DNA of 64,000 nucleotides, taken from positions 504,110 through 568,109 of the forward strand of contig NZ_JAMHJQ010000001.1 of NCBI RefSeq assembly GCF_023534745.1, given 5' to 3'. The notes beneath the pieces were generated by a model. It was given only the letters and a program-made list of their open reading frames with translations. It was not told where the DNA came from and did not search any database. Position 1 is the first letter of the stretch. Each line of letters starts with the position of its first letter. Positions 1 through 8,933 of this stretch are shown one piece after another. This DNA is from Streptomyces sp. 35G-GA-8 (GTDB taxonomy: Bacteria; Actinomycetota; Actinomycetes; Streptomycetales; Streptomycetaceae). A program made the translations under genes and the position numbers.

Positions 1-1562
1 GCGGCCTGTCGTACGCGGTGGAGGTCGGCCGCCGCGAGCTCCGCGGCGAGGACGGTCAGCAGGGGTTCGAGGTCGCCGGTGAGGGAGTGGAGCGCACGCG
101 CGGCGGCGAACCGGCCTGGCTCGGGCCCCGCGACGGCGGCCTCCGCCAGCGGCACGACGGCCCTTCCCGGATCGACAGCCGCCAGCGCGGCGGGCACGAA
201 CGCGGGGAACTGGCCGAGCAGCGCGGCCAGTTCGGAGAAGGCGGGCGCGGCTCGCTCGCCCCAGGAGGCGAGCAGCCGGATGAGCCGGTTCGGCTCGTTC
301 CCGTCGAGCCCCGGCACGGTCAGTCTGACTCTGGCGGCGTCCAGCAGCTCCGGGTGGTACGGAAACGGACCGTCGTGGCCTTCGCGGGGGAAGCCGCAGG
401 CGGCGCCGAGGGCCGCCGGGCGCTCGGCCAGATCACGCGCGAGCAGCGGGGCCGCCCGCTCGGGGTCCACGACCGCCAGGACTTTGAGCGCGCGGTCCGC
501 GACATCGCCGCCCCGGTCCGCGCTGTCCCCGCCCCGGTCCGCGACATCCCCGCCCCCGGAGGCGAGCGCCGTCAGCGCGGGCGCCGCGGCGAGCGCGTAC
601 GGTCCGAGCTTGTCCAGGGCGCTGAGCGCCGGACGCGCCGACGCCGGGTCGTCCAACAGCGCGATCAGCGGGTTCGCGAGCCGGGCGGGCGCGCTCCGCG
701 AGAACACACACGCCTGCTCCGTCGCCCACAGGGCCTCCGCGCGCACCTCGTCGTCCGGGACGCGCAGCGCGAAATCGAGCAGCGCGAACGCCGCCTCGCG
801 ATCGGCGGGGGTATCGCGGTCCAGCAGGGCCTCGACGATGTGGTGCAGCGGTTCCGTCCGCTCCGCATCGAAGCGGCCGGCGACCAGTTGGTCGGCAGGC
901 AGCAGGGACAGCACGGCCTGTTGGTGTGTCCCGGTCCAGGGCAGCCCCAGGTCCAGGGTGCCGAGGACCGCGGCGATCCGAAGCTCCCCGGGCTCCCCCG
1001 CCGCCAATGCCCCCGTGACCATGCCCACCGCCGCGCCCGCGGGGTCGAGCAGGACCGCCCCTGCCAGCAGCTCGGCCCGTACGAGCGGCTCCTCCTCCCG
1101 CTCCCAGCGCCGCAGCAGCACCGGAAGAACGGGCTCCACGGCCCCCGTACGCGCCGCCGCCCAGACGGCCGCCTGCCGCACCGCCCCGTCCTCGGCGTCG
1201 ACCAGCGGCAGCATCAGGGGCAGTTGGCCGATCACGGCGGCCTGGCACTCGCCGGGCGGCGTGCCGTCGTACACGGCCTCGCTCTCGGCTATCCCTCCGA
1301 GAAGGACGAGCAGCTCGTCGGTGCGCACCCCGGCGGCGGCCAGCCCGGCGAGATACGGCACGGCCCGCGCGGACGCCTCGTACACCGACCCCTGGTGGAG
1401 GATGCAGCCGTACAGCTCGCCCAACGCCTCCTCGGCCGCCTCCTCGTCCGCACCCGCCAGCGCCCGCAACGTCTCGGGCACGTCGTCGGCGCTGCCGTAG
1501 GCGTGCTCAAGCTCCGCCCACGGCTGGGCGTCGAGGTCGGCGAATACCTGTACGAGATCCAT
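1..1562 (-). CDS. HEAT-repeat-like protein (partial, C-terminus beyond window)
   Basis: The minus frame is open from an ATG at 1562 (MDLVQVFADLDAQPWAEL) to the left edge, so the C-terminus is missing. The protein is rich in Ala, Leu and Glu and is built of paired amphipathic helices of about 35-45 residues that contain runs such as LVRAELLAGA and PGELRIAAVLGTLDLG. This resembles HEAT/PBS-lyase-type repeat scaffolds, which mediate protein contacts. A seven-residue unit (GGDVADR, GGDSADR, GGDVADR) is repeated three times at about 487-555. No catalytic motif is visible. It is divergent from the GlxA-type regulator. The repeat-scaffold class is an inference from composition, and no specific function can be given. 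Confidence 0.75.
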   Translation of the reverse strand, partial: MDLVQVFADLDAQPWAELEHAYGSADDVPETLRALAGADEEAAEEALGELYGCILHQGSVYEASARAVPYLAGLAAAGVRTDELLVLLGGIAESEAVYDGTPPGECQAAVIGQLPLMLPLVDAEDGAVRQAAVWAAARTGAVEPVLPVLLRRWEREEEPLVRAELLAGAVLLDPAGAAVGMVTGALAAGEPGELRIAAVLGTLDLGLPWTGTHQQAVLSLLPADQLVAGRFDAERTEPLHHIVEALLDRDTPADREAAFALLDFALRVPDDEVRAEALWATEQACVFSRSAPARLANPLIALLDDPASARPALSALDKLGPYALAAAPALTALASGGGDVADRGGDSADRGGDVADRALKVLAVVDPERAAPLLARDLAERPAALGAACGFPREGHDGPFPYHPELLDAARVRLTVPGLDGNEPNRLIRLLASWGERAAPAFSELAALLGQFPAFVPAALAAVDPGRAVVPLAEAAVAGPEPGRFAAARALHSLTGDLEPLLTVLAAELAAADLHRVRQA

Positions 1563-1628
1563 GGCCGGAATGCTGCCACGGGGGTCTGACAACGGTGCCC
1601 GACGTCCTGCCCCACGTAACCTCCTCCT

Positions 1629-2585
1629 GTGCCAGCCTCCCGCCTGTATCGCGTCGCCGTCCTTGTCCTTGAGGGTGCGAAGCCGCTCGATGTCGGCATT
1701 CCCGCGCAGGTTTTCACGACCCGCGCGAGCATGCCGTACGAGGTGCGGGTGTGCGGTGCGACCCCCGGCCTCGTGACCGGCGGCGACGGCCTCGCCTACG
1801 ACGTCGCCCACGGCCTCGACGCGCTCGCGTGGGCCGACATCGTCTTCGTCCCCGGCTACCGGTTCCCGGACCGCGACGACCCGCCGCGGGCCGTCGTCGA
1901 CGCGCTGATCGCCGCCCACGACCGGGGCGCGCGGCTCGCCGCCATCTCGACGGGCGCCTTCGCGCTCGCCGCCACTGGGCTGCTCGACGGCAGGCGCGCC
2001 ACGACGCACTGGCACTACACGCGGGCACTCATGGCCAGACATCCGCTCGTCCGGGTCGACGAGAACGTGCTGTTCGTCGACGAGGGCAGCGTGCTCACCT
2101 CGGCCGGCGCCGCCTCCGGCATCGACCTGTGCCTGCACATCCTGCGCGGCGATCTCGGAGTGGCCGCGTCCAACCACGCGGCCCGGCGTCTGGTCGCCGC
2201 CCCCTACCGCAGCGGCGGCCAGGCCCAGTACGTGCCGCGCAGCGTCCCCGAGCCGCTCGGCGAGCGGTTCGCCGTCACCCGCGAGTGGGCGCTGCACCGG
2301 CTCGGCGAGCACCTCACCCTCGACACACTGGCGCGGCAGGCAGGGGTCTCGCCGCGCACGTTCTCCCGGCGCTTCGTCGAGGAGACCGGCTACACGCCGA
2401 TGCAGTGGGTGATGCGCGCCCGCATCGACCTGGCCCGCGAACTGCTGGAGCGCTCGGAGCGCGGCGTCGAACAGATCGCCGCCGACGTCGGGCTCGGCAC
2501 CGGCGCGAATCTGCGCCTGCACTTCCAGCGCATTCTCGGCACCACACCGAGCGAGTACCGGCGCACCTTCACCCGGGGCGAGTGA
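1629..2585 (+). CDS. GlxA family transcriptional regulator (DJ-1/PfpI + AraC HTH)
   Basis: This 318-residue protein has an N-terminal DJ-1/PfpI-like domain (about residues 5-170, starting YRVAVLVLEGAKPLDVG) and a C-terminal AraC-type double helix-turn-helix (about 215-315, with LDTLARQAGVSPRTFSRRF and LGTGANLRLHFQRILG). This is the usual GlxA architecture, in which the N-terminal domain senses a small molecule and the HTH binds DNA. The GTG at 1629 is chosen because it gives the usual N-terminus. No Shine-Dalgarno is evident before it, so the mRNA may be leaderless. The next gene is a GAPDH whose upstream region carries an imperfect direct repeat, a possible target. The ligand cannot be predicted. 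Confidence 0.88.
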   Translation: MPASRLYRVAVLVLEGAKPLDVGIPAQVFTTRASMPYEVRVCGATPGLVTGGDGLAYDVAHGLDALAWADIVFVPGYRFPDRDDPPRAVVDALIAAHDRGARLAAISTGAFALAATGLLDGRRATTHWHYTRALMARHPLVRVDENVLFVDEGSVLTSAGAASGIDLCLHILRGDLGVAASNHAARRLVAAPYRSGGQAQYVPRSVPEPLGERFAVTREWALHRLGEHLTLDTLARQAGVSPRTFSRRFVEETGYTPMQWVMRARIDLARELLERSERGVEQIAADVGLGTGANLRLHFQRILGTTPSEYRRTFTRGE

Positions 2586-2598
2586 CCCGCCCGGCGCC

Positions 2599-2631
2599 GC
2601 GTGACGGAATCCTGGTGCGTGACGGGATCCT
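2599..2631. repeat. 15-bp direct repeat upstream of gap, possible operator
   Basis: Two copies of GCGTGACGGRATCCT (2599-2613 and 2617-2631, one mismatch) lie 18 bp apart in the gap between the GlxA-type regulator and the GAPDH gene. Their position and AraC-like spacing suit a site for the regulator just upstream, but this is inference only. Confidence 0.4.
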
Positions 2632-2710
2632 TTCGAACCATGGCGATCCCGCCACTGTCAGCGGCACGGGTCGCGGGCGAGCCTGGTGGCGAAGGGAAGG
2701 GACATCACTC

Positions 2711-3709
2711 ATGACTCGCATCGCCATCAACGGATTCGGCCGCATCGGACGCAATGTGCTGCGCGCACTGCTGGAGCGCGACAGCGCCCTGGAGATCGTC
2801 GCCGTCAACGATCTGACGGAGCCCGCCGCTCTCGCCCGGCTGCTCGCCTACGACAGCACGGCCGGCCGGCTCGGGCGCCCGGTGACCGTCGACGGGGACA
2901 CCCTCGTCGTCGACGGCCGTCGGATCACGGTGCTGGCCGAACGCGAACCGGCGCGGCTGCCGTGGGCCGAACTCGGCGTCGACATCGTCCTGGAGGCCAC
3001 CGGACGCTTCACCTCGGCCGAGGCCGCCCGCGCCCACCTCGACGCGGGCGCGACGAAGGTACTCGTCGGCGCGCCGTCGGACGGCGCCGACGTCACACTC
3101 GCGTTCGGGGTCAACACCGACGCCTACGACCCCGCCGCGCACACGATCGTCTCGAACGCCTCCTGCACCACCAACGCGCTCGCGCCGCTGGCCGCGGTCC
3201 TCGACGAACTCGCCGGTATCGAGCACGGGTTCATGACGACGGTGCACGCCTACACACAGGAGCAGAACCTCCAGGACGGTCCGCACCGCGACGCCCGTCG
3301 CGCCCGGGCGGCCGGCGTCAATATCGTGCCGACCACGACCGGCGCCGCCAAGGCGATCGGTCTGGTGCTGCCGAACCTCAACGGCAAGCTGTCGGGCGAC
3401 TCGATCCGCGTACCGGTGCCGGTGGGCTCGATCGTCGAACTCAACACGACCGTCTCCCGCGAGGTGACACGCGACGATGTGCTGGCGGCGTACCGCGCCG
3501 CGGCGGAGGGGCCGCTCGCCGGCATCCTGGAGTACTCGGACGATCCGCTCGTGTCGTCCGACATCACGGGCAATCCCGCTTCGTCGATCTTCGACTCGGC
3601 CCTCACCCGCGTCGACGGCCGCCACGTCAAGGTGGTCGCGTGGTACGACAACGAGTGGGGCTTCTCGAACCGCGTGATCGACACGCTCGAATTCCTCGCC
3701 ACCCGCTGA
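2711..3709 (+). CDS. gap: Type I glyceraldehyde-3-phosphate dehydrogenase
   Basis: The 332-residue protein oxidises glyceraldehyde-3-phosphate with phosphate and NAD(P)+ in cytosolic glycolysis/gluconeogenesis. The N-terminus RIAINGFGRIGRNVLRA is the Rossmann dinucleotide-binding motif. SNASCTTNALAPL contains the catalytic Cys at residue 152. WYDNEWGFSNRV near the C-terminus is the family signature, and the length is normal. The ATG at 2711 follows GGGAAGGGA. The frame stays open far upstream, but that part lies inside the regulator gene and is not real. Streptomycetes usually carry several gap paralogues, and this one, next to a GlxA-type regulator, may be conditional. Confidence 0.96.
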   Translation: MTRIAINGFGRIGRNVLRALLERDSALEIVAVNDLTEPAALARLLAYDSTAGRLGRPVTVDGDTLVVDGRRITVLAEREPARLPWAELGVDIVLEATGRFTSAEAARAHLDAGATKVLVGAPSDGADVTLAFGVNTDAYDPAAHTIVSNASCTTNALAPLAAVLDELAGIEHGFMTTVHAYTQEQNLQDGPHRDARRARAAGVNIVPTTTGAAKAIGLVLPNLNGKLSGDSIRVPVPVGSIVELNTTVSREVTRDDVLAAYRAAAEGPLAGILEYSDDPLVSSDITGNPASSIFDSALTRVDGRHVKVVAWYDNEWGFSNRVIDTLEFLATR

Positions 3710-3734
3710 CCGGACACCGGGGGCGGTCCACGGC

Positions 3735-3773
3735 GGCGGGTACGGAACCGGGTGCACCGGCTCCGTACCCGCC
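3735..3773. terminator. Bidirectional terminator hairpin between gap and purine permease
   Basis: A perfect 12-bp stem (3735-3746 with 3762-3773) is extended inward by a CCGG/CCGG pair across one mismatch. It sits exactly between two convergent genes and should serve both. Confidence 0.8.
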
Positions 3774-3781
3774 GTCCCTGT

Positions 3782-5260
3782 CTACGTCGCGGTCCGGGCC
3801 GGCGCCACCGGCTCCACCTCCGCTTCCGCGTCCGGCTCCGTGTCCGGCTCGGTGTCCGCCTCCGCCCGACCCTCCCGCGAACTCCGGCTCGTGCCCAGGT
3901 GGTTGAAGGCCAGGTTGAGGACGATGGCCACCACACACCCCGTACTTATGCCCGAGTCGAGCACCACCAGCAGGTCGTCGGGGAAGGCATGGTAGAAGTC
4001 CGGCGCGGCGATCGGAATCAGCCCGACGCCCACGGCCGCCGCGACGATCAGCGCGTTCTCGCCCCTCTCCAGCGCTGCCGCGGCCAGGGTCTGGATACCG
4101 CTCGCGGCGACGGAACCGAACAGGACGATCCCCGCGCCGCCGAGTACGGGCAGCGGTACGAGCGCGATCACGGACGCCAGCACGGGACAGAGCCCGAGCA
4201 GCACCAGAATCCCACCGCCCGCGGCGACGACGAAGCGGCTGCGGACCTTGGTCATCGCGACGAGACCGATGTTCTGCGCGAAGGCACTGCACATGAAGCC
4301 GTTGAACAGCGGGCTGATGGCGCTGCCGAGGGTGTCGGCGCGCAGCCCGCCCTCGATGGTCCGCGCGTCCGCGGGCCGGCCCACGATTCTGCCCAGCGCG
4401 AGCATGTCGGCCGTGGACTCCGTCATACAGACGAGCATCACGAGGCACATGGAGACGATGGCCGCGATCTCGAACTGCGGGGCGCCGAAGTGGAAGGGGG
4501 TCGGGAAGCCGACGAGACCGGCGTCCTTGATCGCGTCGAAGCCGGTCATGCCCATCGGCACGGCGATGACCGTACCGATGACCAGACCGATGAGGATCGC
4601 GATCTGCCGGAGGAAGCCGCGCAGCAGCTTCCGCAGCACCAGCACGATGACCAGGGTGAGGGCGGCCATCCCGATGTTCCGTGTCGAACCGTAGTCGCCG
4701 GCCGTGGCGTTGCCGCCCTGGGACCAGTTGAAGGCGACCGGCAGCAGCGAGACACCGATCAGGGTGATGACGGTGCCGGTGACGACGGGCGGGAAGAAGC
4801 GGACGAGCTTCGAGAAGTACGGGGTGAGGAGAAAGCCCAGCACACTGGCGACGAGGATCGCGCCGAAGATGACGGGGAGTGCGTCGGCGCCCCGGTCCTT
4901 GCCGATGGCGATCATCGGGGTCACACCGGCGAAGGAGACGCCGTTGACGAAGGGGAGCCGGGCGCCGATCCGCCAGAAGCCGAGGGTCTGGAGCAGGGTG
5001 GCGATTCCGGCGGTGAAGAGGCTCGCGCCCATCAGGAAGGCGGTCTCCTCGGGGTCGAGGCCCACCGCGGGCCCCACGATCATGGGCGGGGCCACCACAC
5101 CCGCGTACATCGCGGCCACATGCTGGAGACCGCTGGTGAACATCCTGGCGGGCGGGAGCGTTTCGTCGACCGGGTGCTTCCGGTGGGGATCGACATCAAC
5201 CTCCCTGGCCCGTATGGAGGTTGGCGGTGACTCAGGCTCTCTTGGGGGTTCGGTCGGCAC
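3782..5260 (-). CDS. NCS2 family purine permease (urate/xanthine type)
   Basis: The 492-residue polytopic membrane protein has about 12-14 hydrophobic segments. It carries NCS2 signatures such as FVNGVSFAGVTPMIAIG and a highly conserved N-terminal QHVAAMYAGVVAPP segment whose QH pair is typical of the xanthine/urate branch. These proteins import purines by proton symport. Both termini are charged and cytosolic, and the C-tail is rich in Glu and Asp. It lies downstream of 8-oxoguanine deaminase and uricase, so urate, xanthine or a related oxopurine is the likely substrate (inference). An upstream hairpin separates it from the deaminase. Confidence 0.9.
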   Translation of the reverse strand: MPTEPPREPESPPTSIRAREVDVDPHRKHPVDETLPPARMFTSGLQHVAAMYAGVVAPPMIVGPAVGLDPEETAFLMGASLFTAGIATLLQTLGFWRIGARLPFVNGVSFAGVTPMIAIGKDRGADALPVIFGAILVASVLGFLLTPYFSKLVRFFPPVVTGTVITLIGVSLLPVAFNWSQGGNATAGDYGSTRNIGMAALTLVIVLVLRKLLRGFLRQIAILIGLVIGTVIAVPMGMTGFDAIKDAGLVGFPTPFHFGAPQFEIAAIVSMCLVMLVCMTESTADMLALGRIVGRPADARTIEGGLRADTLGSAISPLFNGFMCSAFAQNIGLVAMTKVRSRFVVAAGGGILVLLGLCPVLASVIALVPLPVLGGAGIVLFGSVAASGIQTLAAAALERGENALIVAAAVGVGLIPIAAPDFYHAFPDDLLVVLDSGISTGCVVAIVLNLAFNHLGTSRSSREGRAEADTEPDTEPDAEAEVEPVAPARTAT

Positions 5261-5368
5261 GGCGGTTCCTCCGGTCGGTTACGCGCCGGCGGCGGCGCGG
5301 GTGTCAGGGAGGTGTTACGAGGTGGGTACACCTGTCTGCGCGTGCGGGCACGAGACACATGTCACCGT

Positions 5369-5414
5369 CCCGGGAGGTGAGGTACCGGCAGCGTGCGGTA
5401 CGACACCTCCCGGG
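5369..5414 (-). promoter_or_regulatory. Long hairpin in the permease leader / intergenic region
   Basis: CCCGGGAGGTG (5369-5379) pairs perfectly with CACCTCCCGGG (5404-5414). Inside it, GTACCG (5382-5387) pairs with CGGTAC (5396-5401). No T-run follows on the minus strand. It could end the deaminase transcript, or be a structured leader of the permease whose stem contains an AGGTG Shine-Dalgarno-like sequence. The rest of 5261-5540 shows only GC-rich low-complexity sequence. Confidence 0.6.
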
Positions 5415-5540
5415 CACGGCTGTCAGGGACCCCGCTGGGGTCCATGGCCTCCGGTCGTGGGCCGTCCCCCGCGACCGGATGTCCTGAAGTGTGTGCGGGA
5501 GTGTGCGCGGGAGGGGGCGCTGGACTGTGTCCTGGCGGGA

Positions 5541-6929
5541 TCAGCCCTGTTCGACGATCCGCGCGAGACGCTGGGCCTCGCTCCGGGTGTGGCGGGCGAT
5601 GGTGTCCTCGTCCACCGTGGTCAGATGACCGCCCTCCACCACGGGTCGGCCGTTGACGAGGGAGAGCGTGACAGGGGCGGCGGCGCCGAAGATCAGCGCG
5701 GTCACCGGGTCCGCGATGGAGGCGTGGGCGAGGGTGTCCAGCTTCCACACGACGAGGTCGGCGAGCTTCCCCGGCTCGATGGAGCCGATCTGGTCGGCGC
5801 GGCCGAGGACTTGGGCGCCGCCGTACGTACCGAGCCGCAGCGCCTGGCGGGCGTTGAGCGCGGACTCGCCGTGGGCGCTGAGGCGGTTGATGAGCAGCGC
5901 GTTGCGCAGTTCGGTGTGGAGTTCGCCGGACTCGTTCGAGGCGGTGCCGTCGACACCGAGGCCGACCGGTACACCGGCCCTGAGCATGTCGGGGACCCGT
6001 GCGATCCCGGCGGCGAGCCGGGCGTTGGACGAGGGGCAGTGGGCGACGCCCGTGCCGGTTCGGCCGAAGGCCTGGATGTCGGAGTCGTTCATATGGACGC
6101 AGTGGGCCATCCATACGTCGGAGCCGAGCCAGCCGGTCGACTCGAAGTAGTCGGTGGGCCCCATCCCGAACAGCTCCTTGCAGAACTGTGCCTCCTCCAC
6201 CGTCTCGCTGCCGTGGGTGTGCAGCCTGACGCCCCTGCGGCGTGCCAACTCGGCGCCCTGCTTGAGCAGTTCGGTGGTGACGGAGAAGGGCGAGCACGGC
6301 GCCACGGCGATCTGGGTCATCGCGTCGAAGGAGGCGTCGTGGTGGTTGTCGATGGTCTTCTCGGTGGCGGCGAGCGCGCTGTCGAGGGATTCGACGGCGA
6401 AGTCCGGGGGCAGTCCGCCGTCCGATGTGCCGCGGTCCATGGAGCCGCGGGCGAGGGTGAACCGTACGCCCATCTCCGCCGCGGCCCCGATGATCGCGCC
6501 GGACAGGTCGCCCGTGCCGCGCGGATAGACGTAGTGGTGGTCCATCGCGGTGGTGACACCGCCGCGGACCATCATCGCCAGCGAGCCCTGCGCGGCGGCG
6601 CGGACCATCGGCTCGTCGAGCCGCGCCCAGGTCGGATACAGCGCGACCAGCCAGTTGAACAGATTGTGGTCGGTGGCGAGTCCGCGGGTGAGCCACTGGT
6701 AGAAGTGGTGGTGTGTGTTGACCAGGCCGGGGGTGACGAGATGGCCGGTGCCGTCGATCCGGGTGACCACGCTCTCGGGCTCGTGCTCCGGGCGGGCCGG
6801 GGCCGGGCCCGCGCCGACCGACTCGATCCGGTTGTCCGCGACGACGACATGTCCCGAGGTGTACTCGGTGTCGTGCGCGTCCACCGTCGCGATGGCGCAG
6901 TTCTCGATGACGATACGCGAAGCAGCCAT
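5541..6929 (-). CDS. 8-oxoguanine deaminase (amidohydrolase family)
   Basis: The 462-residue amidohydrolase converts 8-oxoguanine to urate plus ammonia, if the subfamily assignment is right. Metal-binding signatures are visible in order: VNTHHHFYQWLTRG (HxH, near residue 70), LHTHGSE, HCVHMNDSDI and LGVDGTASNE with the conserved Asp. The residue pattern and length match actinobacterial 8-oxoguanine deaminases rather than guanine deaminase or cytosine deaminase. The product urate fits the adjacent uricase and the purine permease. It lies 69 bp after uricase on the same strand and is probably in one transcript with it. Confidence 0.85.
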   Translation of the reverse strand: MAASRIVIENCAIATVDAHDTEYTSGHVVVADNRIESVGAGPAPARPEHEPESVVTRIDGTGHLVTPGLVNTHHHFYQWLTRGLATDHNLFNWLVALYPTWARLDEPMVRAAAQGSLAMMVRGGVTTAMDHHYVYPRGTGDLSGAIIGAAAEMGVRFTLARGSMDRGTSDGGLPPDFAVESLDSALAATEKTIDNHHDASFDAMTQIAVAPCSPFSVTTELLKQGAELARRRGVRLHTHGSETVEEAQFCKELFGMGPTDYFESTGWLGSDVWMAHCVHMNDSDIQAFGRTGTGVAHCPSSNARLAAGIARVPDMLRAGVPVGLGVDGTASNESGELHTELRNALLINRLSAHGESALNARQALRLGTYGGAQVLGRADQIGSIEPGKLADLVVWKLDTLAHASIADPVTALIFGAAAPVTLSLVNGRPVVEGGHLTTVDEDTIARHTRSEAQRLARIVEQG

Positions 6930-6998
6930 GGCGGTTCCTCTTCTTGGGTTCAGGCCGGGTTCGGGCCGAGTTCGGGCCGGCGACGGGTCAGAGATCGG

Positions 6999-7946
6999 TC
7001 AGAGATTGGTCAGATCGACCGGGATCCGCGGCTCCGTTCCGTCCCGCAGGACGGTCGCCTCGATCAGCCCGTAGGGCCGGTCCGCCGCGAGGTAGACCTC
7101 GTTGTCGTTCTTCAGTCCGAACGGCGCCAGATCCACCAGGAAATGGTGCTTGTTCGGCAGCGAGAACCGGATCTCGTCGATCTCGCCACAGCTGTCGATG
7201 ATCCTCGAACCCATCTGGTAAAGGGTCTGCTGGAGGGAGAGCGAGTAGGTCTCGGCGAAGGCCCGGAGCAGATGCTTCCTGGCCTCCTCGTAGCACCGCT
7301 CCCAGTCCGGCATGCGGGTGTCGTCGCCCGACCAGCCGTAACGCCACCTGGCGGACACCTCGGTGGCGAGAATGCGGTCGTACGCCTCTTTGAGAGTGGT
7401 GTACTTGTCCTTGACGTAACCCCAGAATTCGGAGTCCGTCGAGTTCATCACGGTCAGATCCTTCAGCCCGGAGATGACCTGCCAGCGCTCACCGTCGAAG
7501 GTGATCTGGGTGAGCCGGGTCTCCTGGCCCTTGCGGACGAAGGAGTGCTTGGCCCCGTCCGCGCCGCCGTGCCCGAAGTCGCCGTCCGAGATCCCGATGC
7601 GCTCCCAGGCGTACTCCTCGATCCGGATACGCGCCTGCCGGATCGGCTCCTGGCTGGTGACGAAGTGCCGGGCGAGATGGATACCGAACCGCTCGGCCGA
7701 TTCGACGCCGTGTTCCTTGGCGAACGCGTAGACCGTGTTCTTGGTGGTGTCGGTCGGCAGTACATGCGCGTTGGAGCCCGAATAGTGGACGTCCTCCATC
7801 TCGCCGGAGAGCGCGATGGAGACATTGAGGTCCTTGACGTGGTGGGTGTCGCCGTCCCGCGTGATCCTGACGACGCGGTTCTCCGCCTTGCCGTACTGGT
7901 TCTGTCCGAGCATCACCGGGCGGCTCGGGCGGGGCTGATCGGTCAT
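6999..7946 (-). CDS. Urate oxidase (uricase)
   Basis: The 315-residue, cofactor-free oxidase converts urate, O2 and water to 5-hydroxyisourate. The N-terminus MLGQNQYGKAENRVVRI contains the catalytic Lys, and LPTDTTKNTVYAFAKEHGV contains the catalytic Thr and the family signature. The tunnel-fold tandem domains fill the expected length. The ATG at 7946 is used. The longer open frame upstream overlaps the hydroxyisourate hydrolase gene in another frame and is rejected. Only 4 bp separate it from the hydrolase, so OHCU decarboxylase, hydrolase and uricase form a tight operon. Confidence 0.96.
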   Translation of the reverse strand: MTDQPRPSRPVMLGQNQYGKAENRVVRITRDGDTHHVKDLNVSIALSGEMEDVHYSGSNAHVLPTDTTKNTVYAFAKEHGVESAERFGIHLARHFVTSQEPIRQARIRIEEYAWERIGISDGDFGHGGADGAKHSFVRKGQETRLTQITFDGERWQVISGLKDLTVMNSTDSEFWGYVKDKYTTLKEAYDRILATEVSARWRYGWSGDDTRMPDWERCYEEARKHLLRAFAETYSLSLQQTLYQMGSRIIDSCGEIDEIRFSLPNKHHFLVDLAPFGLKNDNEVYLAADRPYGLIEATVLRDGTEPRIPVDLTNL

Positions 7947-7950
7947 GTCG

Positions 7951-8343
7951 CTAGCTCCCTCGGTATACGGAGTAGCCGAACGGGTTGAGCAGCAGCGGTA
8001 CGTGATAGTGCTCGCCCGGGGTGACGGCGAAGGTGATCGCCACCTCCGGGAAGAACACACCGCTGTCCCTTGCGCGGGGGGCGTCCTGCTGTGCCTCGGC
8101 TTCTCGCCCGCTGTTGAAGTACGCCTCGGTCTCGAAGTCGAGACGTACGTGTGTCGTGCCCACCGGCAGGTCCGGCAGGTCCTTGCAGCGCCCGTCTCCG
8201 TCGGTACGCGAACCGCCGAGCGCCTGCCACCGCGCGCCGGGGCCGCCACGGGCCGCAAGCGAGATGGCGACGCCCTCGGCGGGGCGTCCGATGCTGGTGT
8301 CCAGGATGTGCGTGGACACCGAGGCCGTGGTGGCGGTGCTCAT
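7951..8343 (-). CDS. 5-hydroxyisourate hydrolase (transthyretin-like)
   Basis: The 130-residue protein hydrolyses uricase's product 5-hydroxyisourate to OHCU. The N-terminal VSTHILDTSIGRPAEGV contains the active-site His of the transthyretin-related family, and the C-terminus ends in the diagnostic YRGS tetrapeptide. A central insert of about 14 residues (NSGREAEAQQDAPRARDSG) makes it slightly longer than usual. Its ATG overlaps the stop of OHCU decarboxylase in ATGA, which indicates translational coupling. Confidence 0.96.
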   Translation of the reverse strand: MSTATTASVSTHILDTSIGRPAEGVAISLAARGGPGARWQALGGSRTDGDGRCKDLPDLPVGTTHVRLDFETEAYFNSGREAEAQQDAPRARDSGVFFPEVAITFAVTPGEHYHVPLLLNPFGYSVYRGS

Positions 8344-8891
8344 GAGTCGTCGTCCTCCGCTACGAGACGGGTCAGCCGGATCCGGTTGATCTTGCCGAGT
8401 TCGGTGCGCACGATCGCACGCTCCCGTTCCGGTGTGTGGCCCATCCGGCTCTTCAGCGCGTCGCGCATCCGCTCACCGGTGGCTCCGGTGGCGCAGATCA
8501 GGAAGACATGTCCGAACCGCTCCTGGTAGGCGAGGTTGAGTTCGAGCATCTCGGCCTTCAGCTCCTCCGAGGCGCCGGCCATCCCGCGCTGTTCACGGGC
8601 GGAGGCCGGGTCTCCCGGCTTCGGCCGGCCGATCGGCGGATGTCCCGCCAGCGCCTCGGCCAGGTCCGCGTCGTCCAGCTCGGATGTCGCGGTGTCACTG
8701 GCGGCGAGGAGAGCGTTCAGATCGGCGAACGGGCGCCGGGCGAGGACCTTGGTCCCCCACGCCCGGCCGGCGCACACCTCGTGCAGCGCGGTCAGCGCCA
8801 CGCTGTCGGGTGAGGTGTTGAACCGGGTGAGACCCGGTTGCGGTGTCGACGTCACGGGAGCCTCCGTGGCTGTGCTGGGCGGGCTTGGCAT
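8340..8891 (-). CDS. 2-oxo-4-hydroxy-4-carboxy-5-ureidoimidazoline (OHCU) decarboxylase
   Basis: The 183-residue protein decarboxylates OHCU to (S)-allantoin, the last uricolytic step. AGHPPIGRPKPGD holds the catalytic His, and LNLAYQERFGHVFLICATG is the conserved C-terminal signature with a Gln/Glu-Arg-Phe-Gly core. The ATG at 8891 follows GAGGG at good spacing and is preferred to an upstream in-frame codon at 8912. It is the first gene of a minus-strand operon with the hydrolase and uricase, and its promoter carries one of the shared palindromes at 8934-8948. Confidence 0.95.
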   Translation of the reverse strand: MPSPPSTATEAPVTSTPQPGLTRFNTSPDSVALTALHEVCAGRAWGTKVLARRPFADLNALLAASDTATSELDDADLAEALAGHPPIGRPKPGDPASAREQRGMAGASEELKAEMLELNLAYQERFGHVFLICATGATGERMRDALKSRMGHTPERERAIVRTELGKINRIRLTRLVAEDDDS

Positions 8892-8933
8892 AGCTAACGC
8901 CCTCGACAACACCGCGTCAACAGTTTGTTGAAA

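Noticed and set aside
18-1589. Long plus-strand open frames over the first 1.6 kb
   Set aside because: They are antisense to the HEAT-like gene, Arg/Gly/Gln-rich and without family motifs, as expected from high GC at third positions.
1751-2710. Upstream extension of the GAPDH frame
   Set aside because: The GAPDH N-terminus begins cleanly at ATG 2711 with a ribosome site. The extension is out of frame with the real GlxA-type gene and is Arg-rich nonsense.
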